Shown here: positions 7,516-15,419 of the stretch, piece after piece
How positions within the stretch are numbered: position 1 is the first letter of the stretch
How the letters are laid out: every line of letters starts with the position of its first letter
NCBI GenBank assembly: GCA_041689995.1
Contig: JBDNFD010000158.1
Span: forward strand, 1 to 28,156
Reading direction: 5' to 3'
DNA length: 28,156 nucleotides
Source: DASSWG01 sp041689995
GTDB lineage: Bacteria > Bacteroidota > Bacteroidia > Flavobacteriales > Flavobacteriaceae
Translations under genes and position numbers: made by a program
Notes under the pieces: model-generated
Told to the model about the DNA's origin: nothing
Seen by the model: the letters and a program-made list of their open reading frames with translations, nothing else
Databases searched by the model: none

Positions 7516-9462
7516 TTAAACGTTAAATGTTTTTAGGGTCGAATTTATTTCCTTTCTAATTATTTCTGAAAATGCTTCTACCGTCATACTTCCTAAATCT
7601 TCTCCTCCGTGTTTGCGCACGGAAATCGTGCCGTATTTTTCCTCTTGTTCTCCTACAATCAGCATATACGGCAGTTTTTGCAATTCTGCTTCACGAATCT
7701 TCTTGCCTATAGTTTCACCTCGATTGTCGATAAGGGCGCGAATTTCGTGATTTTCCAGCAAACTTAAAACTTTTTTCGTGTATTTCTCATATTTTTCGCT
7801 CAATGATAAAACAATTGCCTGTTGTGGTGTTAGCCAAAGTGGAAAATTTCCTGCGGTATGTTCCAACAAAATCGCAATAAAACGTTCCATACTGCCGAAT
7901 GGCGCACGATGGATCATAATCGGACGGTGAAGTTCGTTGTCGCTTCCTTTATAAGTTAGGTCAAAACGTTCTGGTAATGTATAGTCCACCTGAATCGTTC
8001 CGAGCTGCCAACTTCTTCCCAAAGCATCTCTTACCATAAAATCCAGCTTGGGTCCGTAGAAGGCGGCTTCACCCTTTTCGATTACGTAAGTCAGGTTTTT
8101 TTCTTTTGCGGCGTTGATGATTGCATTTTCTGCCTTTTCCCAATTTTCATCTGAACCAATATATTTTTCGGGTTTGTCCGGATCGCGCAACGAAACTTGG
8201 GTAACAAAATTTTCGAAACCCAACGAACCAAAAACATACAAAACCAAATCAATGACATTGTTGAATTCGTCGTGCAACTGATCGGGCGTGCAGAAAATGT
8301 GCGCATCGTCTTGGGTAAATCCGCGAACGCGAGTCAATCCGTGCAATTCCCCGCTTTGTTCATAGCGGTAAACGGTGCCAAATTCGGCATAACGTTTTGG
8401 TAAATCGCGATAGCTCCAGGAATTTGCATTGTATATTTCGCAATGATGCGGACAGTTCATTGGCTTTAGCATAAATTCTTCACCTTCCTTTGGGGTTTTG
8501 ATAGACTGAAAACTATCTTCTCCATATTTTGCGAAATGCCCGGAAGTGACGTACAATTCTTTTTGGCCAATATGCGGTGTTATAACTTGTTCATATCCCG
8601 CTTTCTTTTGTGCGCTTTTCAGAAAGTCTTCCAAACGTTGGCGCAAAGCCGCACCTTTTGGAAGCCAAAGTGGTAATCCTTGACCTACTTTTTGCGAAAA
8701 AGTGAATAATTGCAGTTCTTTTCCCAGTTTCCGATGATCCCGTTTTTTTGCTTCTTCAAGCAGTTCCAAATATTCTTTTAATTCCTTTTGTTTCGGGAAA
8801 GAAACACCGTAAATCCTAGTTAATTGCGGATTTGTTTCGTCGCCGCGCCAATAGGCACCAGAAGCGCTGAGCAATTTTATAGCTTTTATTATTCCCGTAT
8901 TCGGAATGTGACCGCCACGGCACAAATCCGTGAATGTGTCGTGATCACAAAACGTAATATCGCCATCTTCCAAATTTTCAATCAATTCTACTTTGAAAGG
9001 ATTTTCTTCCTTTTTATAAAAATCCAGCGCGTTTTTTTTGGAAACCGAATGCAATTTGAAATCGTGTTTTCCACGAGCTATCTCCAGCATTTTATCTTCG
9101 ATTTTTTTGAAATCGGTTTCCGAGATTTTGTGTTCACCAAAATCCACATCATAATAAAATCCATTTTCGATCGCGGGGCCGATAGTTAATTTTATTCCAG
9201 GATAAAGCTCTTGTAAAGCCTGCGCCATCACGTGGGAGGAACTGTGCCAAAATGCTTTTTTCCCTTCGGCATCGTTCCATGTGTAAAGAATTAAAGAACC
9301 ATCGGTGGAGAGTGGGGTAGAAGCTTCTACGATGGAATCGTTAAACTTTGCGGAAATTACGTTTCTGGCCAAGCCTTCACTAATGCTTTTGGCGACTTCC
9401 AAAACGCTGGTTCCGGATTCAAATTCTTTGATGCTGCCGTCCGGCAGAGTAATTTTGATCAT
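7516..9462 (-). CDS. thrS: Threonine-tRNA ligase
   Basis: Class II synthetase that charges tRNA-Thr, 648 residues from the chosen ATG. Domains in order: TGS (MIKITLPDGSIKEFESG), the editing/SAD region with FTDLCRGGHIPNTG, the catalytic core with zinc-site residues in KPMNCPHHCEIYN and HRAPFGSMERFIAI, and the C-terminal anticodon-binding domain ending LGSMTVEAFSEIIRKEI. A longer frame begins at 9549, but its 29 extra residues lie upstream of or across the promoter at 9525-9554 and are not TGS-like, so ATG 9462 is used. It heads the thrS-infC-rpmI-rplT operon. No leader peptide or T-box was recognised in the roughly 57-base leader. Confidence 0.97.
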   Translation of the reverse strand: MIKITLPDGSIKEFESGTSVLEVAKSISEGLARNVISAKFNDSIVEASTPLSTDGSLILYTWNDAEGKKAFWHSSSHVMAQALQELYPGIKLTIGPAIENGFYYDVDFGEHKISETDFKKIEDKMLEIARGKHDFKLHSVSKKNALDFYKKEENPFKVELIENLEDGDITFCDHDTFTDLCRGGHIPNTGIIKAIKLLSASGAYWRGDETNPQLTRIYGVSFPKQKELKEYLELLEEAKKRDHRKLGKELQLFTFSQKVGQGLPLWLPKGAALRQRLEDFLKSAQKKAGYEQVITPHIGQKELYVTSGHFAKYGEDSFQSIKTPKEGEEFMLKPMNCPHHCEIYNANSWSYRDLPKRYAEFGTVYRYEQSGELHGLTRVRGFTQDDAHIFCTPDQLHDEFNNVIDLVLYVFGSLGFENFVTQVSLRDPDKPEKYIGSDENWEKAENAIINAAKEKNLTYVIEKGEAAFYGPKLDFMVRDALGRSWQLGTIQVDYTLPERFDLTYKGSDNELHRPIMIHRAPFGSMERFIAILLEHTAGNFPLWLTPQQAIVLSLSEKYEKYTKKVLSLLENHEIRALIDNRGETIGKKIREAELQKLPYMLIVGEQEEKYGTISVRKHGGEDLGSMTVEAFSEIIRKEINSTLKTFNV

Positions 9463-9524
9463 TGATGGTCGTGCTTTGTGTTGAAATTTATTGGATTGAA
9501 TACTGGATTTGAAACTCAATTTTG

Positions 9525-9554
9525 CAAATATAATGCGATAATTCGGCATTACAA
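9525..9554 (-). promoter_or_regulatory. Promoter of the thrS-infC-rpmI-rplT operon
   Basis: The minus strand carries TTG (9552-9554), a 19-base spacer and TATATTTG (9525-9532), which fits the Bacteroidetes -33/-7 pattern well. It predicts a transcript start near 9520 and fixes the thrS start at 9462. Confidence 0.78.
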
Positions 9555-9656
9555 GCCTGATTTTTTTTGAAACTATTTATAGGAATGGGAAGCTTTTGTT
9601 GTTTATTGAATTTTCTTTGTTTCTGCCCGATTAATCGAATGTTAAAAAACAGAATT

Positions 9657-9949
9657 TCAATAAATAGGTCTTTGTTTGGAATTTCTGAAGTTGATAATTG
9701 TTAGTTGTTTTTTACGTGGATAAACAGGTTTAATAATATAATTATTTTCGTCCACCATTCCTTTCCGAAGATTCTTATATTTTGTTGTTTTTTGACAAAA
9801 TAGGACCGTTGTTTTATACGACTTATAAAGTTTTCGATGTGCCGTTCCAAGCGAAAAATCTCTTTCGTTGTCCAATCCTTTTCCAGATAACCCATAGTTT
9901 TAGATAAGCCTTTTTCAGCACGTCGTGTCCAAACGATAATTATTTCCAT
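9657..9949 (-). pseudogene. RelE/ParE-type toxin gene, frameshifted
   Basis: The N-terminal half is in one frame: MEIIIVWTRRAEKGLSKTMG, then KDWTTKEIFRLERHIENF and ISRIKQR. The C-terminal half is in another: KYKNLRKGMVDENNYIIKPV, then YPRKKQLTIINFRNSKQRPI. Joined, they make a roughly 97-residue ParE-like mRNA-interferase/gyrase-toxin fold, with the expected W-T-x-x-A-E start and the KYKNLRKG and INFR-x-x-K-Q-x-P-I-Y endings. The break is near 9800-9815; one missing G after CGG would restore it. As read, the first frame gives an 82-residue product with an unrelated tail. The start overlaps the antitoxin stop by 10 bases, typical of toxin-antitoxin pairs. It is either an inactivated toxin or a sequencing slip. 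Confidence 0.8.
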
Positions 9950-10173
9950 TTATCAAATTGCTTCATAACAGTCTCGTGGGGGAGAACCTCCCCGTTTTCA
10001 GCTTGTTGAAGTCCTTCTTCGATTTCTGCTTTTTCTTGCATGCTCAACTCTGTCCACCAGTCCAAGTCCATTGGTTCTTCCTCAAAGATAAGCTTGATCT
10101 TCTTTAGGATGCTTTCTTTTTTGGTGCTGAGCAATAGTTGCATAATCTCTAATTTTGTGGCTTCTATGTTCAT
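9940..10173 (-). CDS. Antitoxin-like small protein of a ParE/RelE pair
   Basis: 77 residues, acidic and helical, upstream of and overlapping the frameshifted toxin gene, the normal antitoxin-first order. The N-terminal half (MNIEATKLEIMQLLLSTKKE) looks like a dimerising helix pair. The C-terminal half has an E-x-GL-x-x-AE-x-GE pattern followed by a V-x-x-x-F-D-K-W helix likely to wrap the toxin. A related pattern occurs in the orphan gene at 26519. Function is inferred from size, order and partner; it has no obvious ribbon-helix-helix motif. With the toxin broken it may persist as an antidote without a partner. Confidence 0.72.
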   Translation of the reverse strand: MNIEATKLEIMQLLLSTKKESILKKIKLIFEEEPMDLDWWTELSMQEKAEIEEGLQQAENGEVLPHETVMKQFDKWK

Positions 10174-10228
10174 ATCTCTGCTTTTTACAAATTTACAAAA
10201 TAATCACTAATTCGTTAATTGTGCCTCA

Positions 10229-10252
10229 GAAAAGTTCCTCAATGAGAGAAGG
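10229..10252 (-). terminator. Terminator after the lipoprotein gene
   Basis: On the minus strand TTC-T-CTC pairs with GAGGAA around an ATT loop, with one bulged T, and is followed by CTTTTC. It lies about 35 bases after the stop at 10284. The GAGGAACTTTT end is shared with the hairpin at 11146. Confidence 0.55.
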
Positions 10253-10283
10253 TTTTTGTCGAGTATTTGTCTATTATGCCAAA

Positions 10284-11081
10284 TTAGCCAATCGGTGGAT
10301 TGGAAGAATCGTCAATTTCTTCCGCATCTTGCGGAACTTCGAAAATTTCTTTTGAAAAGGGGGAAAAACTGATTTGGGAGATTTTCGCTTTTCCTAATAA
10401 TTTGCCAAATAACTCCCCATTTTCTTTCCATTCAAAGATTTTCCAAGTCGTGGCAATTGGAATATCTTTTACGGTAATGTAATTTTCAAAACTTATAGTG
10501 AATTTTTCCCCTTCAGATTGTTCGGTATAGACAACAGCTTTTATCAAGTCCGTTCGGTTATCGGCAAAAACAATATACGTCGAACTTGGAAAAATAGCGA
10601 TGTTTTTGTCCAAGATCAATTTTAGGGATTCATATTTTTCCGTGACAATTTCCGAAGCCAAAGTTTGCGAACCCGGACTTTTCAGCACAAATGGTAGCGC
10701 AAAAAGCGAAGCATGAACGAGGAATTTTGGAGAATTTGTATTGTCCTCTTTTGAGGAAACGTAGGTTTTTTGTCCCTCGAAATAAAAGGATTGTCCATTG
10801 TACCGATCGATGCGCATTGCCAAGTTTTCCGTTGCGATGCGAATGGTTTCTTCCAACGTTTCTTTGCCTTCCATCTGTAAACTCAAATGAAACTGAACCA
10901 TGCCTTTTGCCGCAAAACTATCTTTTTGGTGGACATATTCGATCCTCTTCACAAGTTTATCCACCGGAACTGCGGCTGTTTCTTGTTTCGTCGGTGTTTT
11001 TGGTTCCTGGGGATTTTTCTCCTTTTTGTTTCCGCAAGCGATCAGCAGAAAAACACACGCAATTTGTAATATTTTTTTCAT
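10284..11081 (-). CDS. Predicted lipoprotein of unknown function
   Basis: 265 residues. The signal sequence MKKILQIACVFLLIAC ends in a clear lipobox (LIAC, Cys 16), followed by a flexible Lys/Pro/Glu-rich linker. The mature part is mostly alternating beta strands: KGMVQFHLSLQMEGKETLEE, IATENLAMRIDRYNGQSFYF and a long amphipathic series. This could be a LolA/LppX-like half-barrel or another lipid- or outer-membrane-handling fold, but no motif settles it. It ends in a short acidic and proline-rich tail. It has its own -7 element at 11101 and a terminator at 10229, so it appears monocistronic, downstream of htpG on the same strand. I do not recognise a specific family. Confidence 0.8.
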   Translation of the reverse strand: MKKILQIACVFLLIACGNKKEKNPQEPKTPTKQETAAVPVDKLVKRIEYVHQKDSFAAKGMVQFHLSLQMEGKETLEETIRIATENLAMRIDRYNGQSFYFEGQKTYVSSKEDNTNSPKFLVHASLFALPFVLKSPGSQTLASEIVTEKYESLKLILDKNIAIFPSSTYIVFADNRTDLIKAVVYTEQSEGEKFTISFENYITVKDIPIATTWKIFEWKENGELFGKLLGKAKISQISFSPFSKEIFEVPQDAEEIDDSSNPPIG

Positions 11082-11100
11082 CTTCTATTTTTAATGCGTT

Positions 11101-11108
11101 CAAAAATA
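11101..11108 (-). promoter_or_regulatory. -7 element of the lipoprotein gene
   Basis: The minus strand reads TATTTTTG, matching TAnnTTTG, 19 bases before the ATG at 11081. No convincing -33 TTG is seen at the usual distance. Confidence 0.6.
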
Positions 11109-11145
11109 GAAAAAATAGGAGGGTTTCTGCCTGATATTTGGATTT

Positions 11146-11171
11146 AAAAAAGTTCCTCTCAAAAAGAAGGA
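11146..11171 (-). terminator. Terminator downstream of htpG
   Basis: The minus-strand hairpin TCCTTC...GAGAGGA with an A/T-rich loop and one bulge is followed by ACTTTTTT. It lies about 100 bases after the htpG stop and before the lipoprotein promoter. Confidence 0.55.
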
Positions 11172-11245
11172 TTATTTATAGCAACAATTAATGAAAGTAG
11201 ATTATGCATATTCAAGTTGAATAAAAATCATATCTAATCATAAAA

Positions 11246-11263
11246 ATCTGCGTCATCTGCGTT
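11246..11263. repeat. Tandem 9-mer pair (ATCTGCGTC/T)
   Basis: ATCTGCGTC and ATCTGCGTT are adjacent, immediately downstream of the htpG stop. From memory, words of the type 'ATCTGCGT-n-ATCTGCGT' recur in intergenic DNA of many Bacteroidetes; this could be checked by genome-wide word counts. Confidence 0.75.
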
Positions 11264-11271
11264 TTATTCCC

Positions 11272-13164
11272 CTATTTTATCATCTCAAAACTGCGTTTAA
11301 TGAATTTTGTCAATTCTTCGCCTTTTAAAAGATTTTGTGATAAGCGAGCCAAATCCAAAGCTTGTTTTATCAACCGTTCTTGTTTCTTTTCGGTTTTTGT
11401 GTTCAAAATTTCCGAAATCAATTCGTGGTTGGTATTGACCACCAGATTGTACATTTCGGGCATATTTCCCATTCCGAACATTCCGCCACCACCGGTTTGC
11501 GACATTTCTTTCATTCGACGCATAAACTCGGGTTGTGTGATGATGAGCGGCGCCGCGGAACTATCCATGGCTTCCAATTGAACGGTGTATTTTTCTTTTG
11601 GTACCACTTTTTCAAAATCGACTTTTAGTTTTTCTTTTTCTTCCTCGGAAAGTTTTGAAACCTGATCCTCTTCTTTTTTAATGAGATTATCGATATGATC
11701 GCTGTCCACACGAACAAAGGAAATATTCTCTTTTGATGATTCAAGTTTTTGGATCAAATGCGAAACGATCGGCGAATCCAGCAATAAAATTTCATAGCCT
11801 TTCTCTTTCGCCGCCTCGATATAACTGTGCTGTTCGTCTTTGTTAGAAGCATAAAGAATGATTAATTTGTCATCTTTATCGGTTTGATTTCCTTTAATTT
11901 TTTTCTCAAATTCCTCCAGTGTAAAATAGTTTCCATCAACGGTCGGGTACAAGGCGAATTGTTGTGCTTTTTCAAAGAATTTTTCTTCGGAAAGCATTCC
12001 ATATTCAATAACGATCTTGATATCGTTCCATTTTTTCTCGAATTCTTCGCGGTTGTTGTTGAACAATGATTTCAGCTTGTCCGCAACTTTCCGTGTGATA
12101 TAACTTGAAATCTTTTTCACGTTGCCATCGGCTTGTAAATAAGAGCGCGAAACGTTCAATGGAATGTCTGGCGAATCGATCACTCCGCGCAACATGGTCA
12201 AAAATTCCGGCACAATACCTTCCACATTGTCAGTAACGAAAACCTGATTTTGGTACAACTGAATTTTGTCGCGTTGTGCCGCCATTTCCTGTGTCATTTT
12301 TGGGAAATAAAGGATTCCTGTCAAATTGAACGGATAATCCACGTTCAAATGAATGTGGAAAAGCGGTTCTTCAAATTGCATCGGGTACAATTCGCGGTAG
12401 AATTTGTTGTAATCTTCATCTGTCAATTCGCTGGGCTGTTTCGTCCAAGCAGGATTCGGATTATTGATGATATTATCAACAGTTACGGTTTTTTCCGAGG
12501 TCTCGGGATCATCTTCTGGAGCATCTTCGGCCTTCGGCAAGGTTTTTTCTTTGGTGCCGAATTTGATCGGGATCGGCATGAATTTGTTGTATTTTGTCAA
12601 CAATTCCCGAATACGGCTTTCTTCCAAAAATTCCTTGTCATCTTTGTTGATATGCAGAATGACTTCAGTTCCGTGCTCTTTTTTGTCGGCTTCTTCCAAC
12701 GTAAATTCTGTGGTTCCCTCACAAACCCAATGCGCTGCAGGTTCATCTTTGTATGATTTGGTGATGATTTCCACTTTATTCGCGACCATAAAAGCCGAAT
12801 AAAAACCAAGTCCAAAATGGCCAATGATTCCGCTATCTTTTGACTCTTTGTATTTTTCCAAAAATTCACCTGCACTGGAAAACGCCACTTGGTTGATGTA
12901 TTTTTCAACTTCTTCCTTGGTCATTCCCACCCCTTGATCCAAAATGTGCAGGGTTTTGTTCTTTTTGTCGATTTTCACCTCGATTTGTGGATTTCCATAT
13001 TCCACTTTTGCCTCGCCAATTTGAGTAAGGTGCTTTAATTTTAATGTAGCGTCGGTTGCATTCGAAATTAATTCCCGAAGGAAAATTTCATGATCGCTAT
13101 ATAAAAATTTCTTGATAAGTGGAAAAATATTCTCCACCGAAACATTGATGTTCCCAGTTGCCAT
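11272..13164 (-). CDS. htpG: Molecular chaperone HtpG (Hsp90)
   Basis: A 630-residue ATP-dependent dimeric chaperone, full length. The N-terminal GHKL ATPase carries FLRELISNATDATLKLKHL, ILDQGVGMTKEEV and GHFGLGFYSAFMVANKVEI, the three nucleotide-binding boxes. The middle domain includes DNVEGIVPEFLTMLRGVIDS and the key arginine region LNVSRSYLQADGNVKKIS. The C-terminal dimerisation domain ends near KFIKRSFEMIK. The acidic stretch DAPEDDPETSEK between N and middle domains is a short charged linker. It acts in the cytosol on stress-labile clients. It is divergent from the TetR operon; the 224-base gap holds a TGACA/TGTCA inverted repeat that may be a heat-shock or repressor site. Confidence 0.97.
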   Translation of the reverse strand: MATGNINVSVENIFPLIKKFLYSDHEIFLRELISNATDATLKLKHLTQIGEAKVEYGNPQIEVKIDKKNKTLHILDQGVGMTKEEVEKYINQVAFSSAGEFLEKYKESKDSGIIGHFGLGFYSAFMVANKVEIITKSYKDEPAAHWVCEGTTEFTLEEADKKEHGTEVILHINKDDKEFLEESRIRELLTKYNKFMPIPIKFGTKEKTLPKAEDAPEDDPETSEKTVTVDNIINNPNPAWTKQPSELTDEDYNKFYRELYPMQFEEPLFHIHLNVDYPFNLTGILYFPKMTQEMAAQRDKIQLYQNQVFVTDNVEGIVPEFLTMLRGVIDSPDIPLNVSRSYLQADGNVKKISSYITRKVADKLKSLFNNNREEFEKKWNDIKIVIEYGMLSEEKFFEKAQQFALYPTVDGNYFTLEEFEKKIKGNQTDKDDKLIILYASNKDEQHSYIEAAKEKGYEILLLDSPIVSHLIQKLESSKENISFVRVDSDHIDNLIKKEEDQVSKLSEEEKEKLKVDFEKVVPKEKYTVQLEAMDSSAAPLIITQPEFMRRMKEMSQTGGGGMFGMGNMPEMYNLVVNTNHELISEILNTKTEKKQERLIKQALDLARLSQNLLKGEELTKFIKRSFEMIK

Positions 13165-13236
13165 ATTTTTATTTTTTTGTTGAAGTATTTAATTTGGTTA
13201 GAAACAAGTCAAAAAAAGTACCATTTTTAGAATATA

Positions 13237-13249
13237 TGACAGCTTGTCA
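13237..13249. promoter_or_regulatory. Inverted repeat TGACA-GCT-TGTCA between htpG and tetR
   Basis: A perfect 5-bp dyad with a 3-base centre lies 73 bases upstream of the htpG start. It could be an operator for htpG or for the divergent TetR operon. No assignment is possible from one copy. Confidence 0.4.
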
Positions 13250-13274
13250 TTCTCAGGATAAATTATGATTCAAG

Positions 13275-13293
13275 TTCGAATAACTTTCGAATA
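13275..13293. repeat. Direct repeat TTCGAATA spaced one helical turn
   Basis: TTCGAATA occurs at 13275-13282 and 13286-13293, 11 bases start to start, each with a palindromic TTCGAA core. It lies about 50 bases upstream of the tetR -7 element, a plausible operator position. Confidence 0.45.
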
Positions 13294-13343
13294 GTTTAAC
13301 AAAGTTTATTGGGAGAACAAAGAAGAAAGAGGCCAACAATTCG

Positions 13344-13351
13344 TAATTTTG
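13344..13351 (+). promoter_or_regulatory. -7 element of the tetR operon
   Basis: TAATTTTG fits TAnnTTTG and ends 37 bases before the ATG at 13389. A -33 element is not clear. Confidence 0.55.
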
Positions 13352-13388
13352 AAATTCAGATTAACCGAAATAAAAAACCCCACAGAAA

Positions 13389-14066
13389 ATGGAAACGGAG
13401 CCAAAAACAAACAAGAGTCGATCAAAAAAAATAGTTTCCAAGGAAAAATTGATGGAGCGCTACATGGATTATATATTGGAAAATGGGCAAGCACCAAAAT
13501 CGATTTATAAATTCTCAAAGGACAACAAATTTTCGGAAGCGGAATTTTATGCGCACTTCGGAAGTTTTGAAGCGTTACGCGATGAGGTTTGGAATGAATT
13601 CTTTCAGCGAAGTTTATCATTGGTCGAAAAAGATGAGAAATGGGAAACCTATTCTTCCCGAGAAAAATCACTCCTTTTTTTCTTTACATTTTTTGAAAAT
13701 TTGAGTGTAAATCGCAGTTATGTTTTATGTGTGTTGACGGAAAAAGGAGAAACCATGCAGAACCTTCGCCAACTAAAAGTTTTGCGAAAAAATATGAAGG
13801 AGTTTGCCAAAGAATTGATCCAAGAGGATATGGAAACCCAACGGCATAAAATATTGAAGCGCAACGGAACGATTTTCTCTGAAGGAATTTGGGCACAAAC
13901 CTTGTTCCTATTACGTTTTTGGATGAAAGACAATTCACCAAATTTCGAAAAAACGGATATTGCCATCGAAAAATCCGTGAACACAGCTTTCGATCTTTTT
14001 GATACCGCGCCTTTGGAACGAATGATGGATTTTGGGAAATTTTTATGGAAAGAAAGAATATTTTAA
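13389..14066 (+). CDS. TetR/AcrR-family transcriptional regulator
   Basis: 225 residues. The N-terminal 20-70 region forms a TetR helix-turn-helix: KEKLMERYMDYILENGQAPK, then IYKFSKDNKFSEAEFYAHFG and the family's typical F-x-S-F-E-A-L-R-D-E-V-W. The remainder is an all-helical ligand-binding/dimerisation domain of a kind I associate with a flavobacterial TetR subgroup that sits beside ABC1 kinases. It probably represses its own operon, which continues with the ABC1 kinase 22 bases downstream and a KASIII enzyme 20 bases after that. The ligand is unknown; a fatty-acyl or CoA thioester is a reasonable guess from the neighbours. Candidate operators are the TTCGAATA repeat and the TGACA dyad upstream. 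Confidence 0.87.
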   Translation: METEPKTNKSRSKKIVSKEKLMERYMDYILENGQAPKSIYKFSKDNKFSEAEFYAHFGSFEALRDEVWNEFFQRSLSLVEKDEKWETYSSREKSLLFFFTFFENLSVNRSYVLCVLTEKGETMQNLRQLKVLRKNMKEFAKELIQEDMETQRHKILKRNGTIFSEGIWAQTLFLLRFWMKDNSPNFEKTDIAIEKSVNTAFDLFDTAPLERMMDFGKFLWKERIF

Positions 14067-14088
14067 TTCCACAACAAAAATGTGAAGA

Positions 14089-15399
14089 ATGAAGACGATC
14101 AATAAAATTCCCGTCGGAAAACTTGGGCGCACTTCCAAATTGGTGCAAACCGGTGCAAAAGTTGGCAGGAATTACCTGAAATATTACGGCGAAAAAGCTT
14201 TCAACCGAGAACTTGGTCGCGAGAAATTGGATGAGAATAATGCTTCTGATATTTACGATGGCCTGAAAAATCTTAAAGGTAGCGCACTGAAAATGGCGCA
14301 AATGCTTTCCATGGAAAAAAGTTTGCTGCCGAAAGCATATATCGACAAATTCAGTTTGGCACAATTCAGCGTTCCGCCCTTGTCGGCTCCATTGGTTCGG
14401 AAAACCTTCAAAAAATACCAAGGTGCTTATCCTGAAGAAATATATGATTATTTTGAAACCGATTCTATCAATGCCGCCAGTATTGGGCAGGTTCATCGTG
14501 CTGAAAAGTATGGGAAGAAACTGGCCGTGAAAATCCAATATCCCGGAGTTGCGGAAAGTATTGGTTCCGATTTAGCGATGGTGAAACCCATTGCCATAAA
14601 AATGTTTAATCTTCAGGGGAAAGATTCACAAAAATATTTCAAGGAAATTGAAAGTAAACTGCTGGAAGAAACAGATTATGTTCTGGAAGTGGAACAAAGC
14701 ACGCTTATTTCAGAGGCTTGCAAGCATATTCCACATCTGAAATTTCCGAACTATTATAAAGAACTTTCCAACGAACGCATTATTACGATGGATTGGATGG
14801 AAGGTTTGCACTTGAGTGATTTTGTAAAGACCAACTTTAGCAAAGAAACCGCGAATTCATTGGGCCAAGCCTTATGGGATTTTTATATGTTTCAAATCCA
14901 TCAACTGAAAATGGTACAGGCCGATCCGCATCCGGGGAATTTTTTGGTGGATAAAGGTAGAAATCTGATTGCGATAGATTTTGGTTGTATTAAAAAAGTG
15001 CCAGATGAATTTTATGTGCCTTATTTCGAATTGGCAAAATCTGGAAATCTCAATGATTCCGAATTTTTCACCAAAAAATTATATGAATTGGAACTACTTC
15101 GGGAAGATGATGGTCCGAAAGAAATTGAATATTTTTATAATTTATTTCATGAAATGTTAGCGGTTTCCATGAGTCCGTTGCAAAGTGAAGTTTTTGACTT
15201 TTCGGATGGTGCTTTCTTGGAAAAATTGGCAGAACTAAGTGAAAAATATAGTAAAGATCGGGAATTGCGCAAAATGAACGGCAGCCGGGGAAGTAAGCAT
15301 TTTCTATATTTCAGCCGGACATTTTTTGGCTTGTATAACCTTCTGAACGATTTGAAGGCAGAAGTTAAAATTAATTCTAACTTTGGGTTTAAACCCTAA
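14089..15399 (+). CDS. ABC1/AarF-type atypical kinase (UbiB family)
   Basis: 436 residues. Landmarks of the ABC1 atypical kinases: a K-x-x-Q element in KGSALKMAQMLSMEKSLLPK, the Ala-rich nucleotide loop as INAASIGQVHRAE, the ATP-site lysine in LAVKIQYPGV, the catalytic loop QADPHPGNFLVD, and the metal-binding DFG in IAIDFGC. Members such as UbiB, COQ8 and bacterial AarF bind ATP and support isoprenoid-quinone or lipid metabolism; true protein-kinase activity is doubtful. No membrane helices follow the C-terminus, unlike E. coli UbiB, so it is probably cytosolic or peripheral. The Gly of the classical KxGQ motif is Ala here. It sits between tetR and a KASIII gene in one tight operon, which suggests a role in lipid rather than ubiquinone synthesis (inference). 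Confidence 0.9.
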   Translation: MKTINKIPVGKLGRTSKLVQTGAKVGRNYLKYYGEKAFNRELGREKLDENNASDIYDGLKNLKGSALKMAQMLSMEKSLLPKAYIDKFSLAQFSVPPLSAPLVRKTFKKYQGAYPEEIYDYFETDSINAASIGQVHRAEKYGKKLAVKIQYPGVAESIGSDLAMVKPIAIKMFNLQGKDSQKYFKEIESKLLEETDYVLEVEQSTLISEACKHIPHLKFPNYYKELSNERIITMDWMEGLHLSDFVKTNFSKETANSLGQALWDFYMFQIHQLKMVQADPHPGNFLVDKGRNLIAIDFGCIKKVPDEFYVPYFELAKSGNLNDSEFFTKKLYELELLREDDGPKEIEYFYNLFHEMLAVSMSPLQSEVFDFSDGAFLEKLAELSEKYSKDRELRKMNGSRGSKHFLYFSRTFFGLYNLLNDLKAEVKINSNFGFKP

Positions 15400-15419
15400 C
15401 CCTTAATTTAAACATCAAA

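Noticed and set aside
9463..9549. 29-residue N-terminal extension of ThrRS
   Set aside because: It spans the operon promoter (TTG-N19-TATATTTG) and precedes the TGS domain start MIKITLPDG.
12250..12756. 168-codon open frame opposite htpG
   Set aside because: Composition is that of a mirrored coding region (Phe/Val/Cys-rich), with no start context and no family features; htpG is unmistakable on the other strand.
13684..14538. 284-codon open frame on the minus strand antisense to tetR and the ABC1 kinase gene
   Set aside because: Low-complexity, Phe/Ile-rich translation with no motif; it lies opposite two well-supported genes in an AT-rich codon pattern that keeps the opposite frame open.
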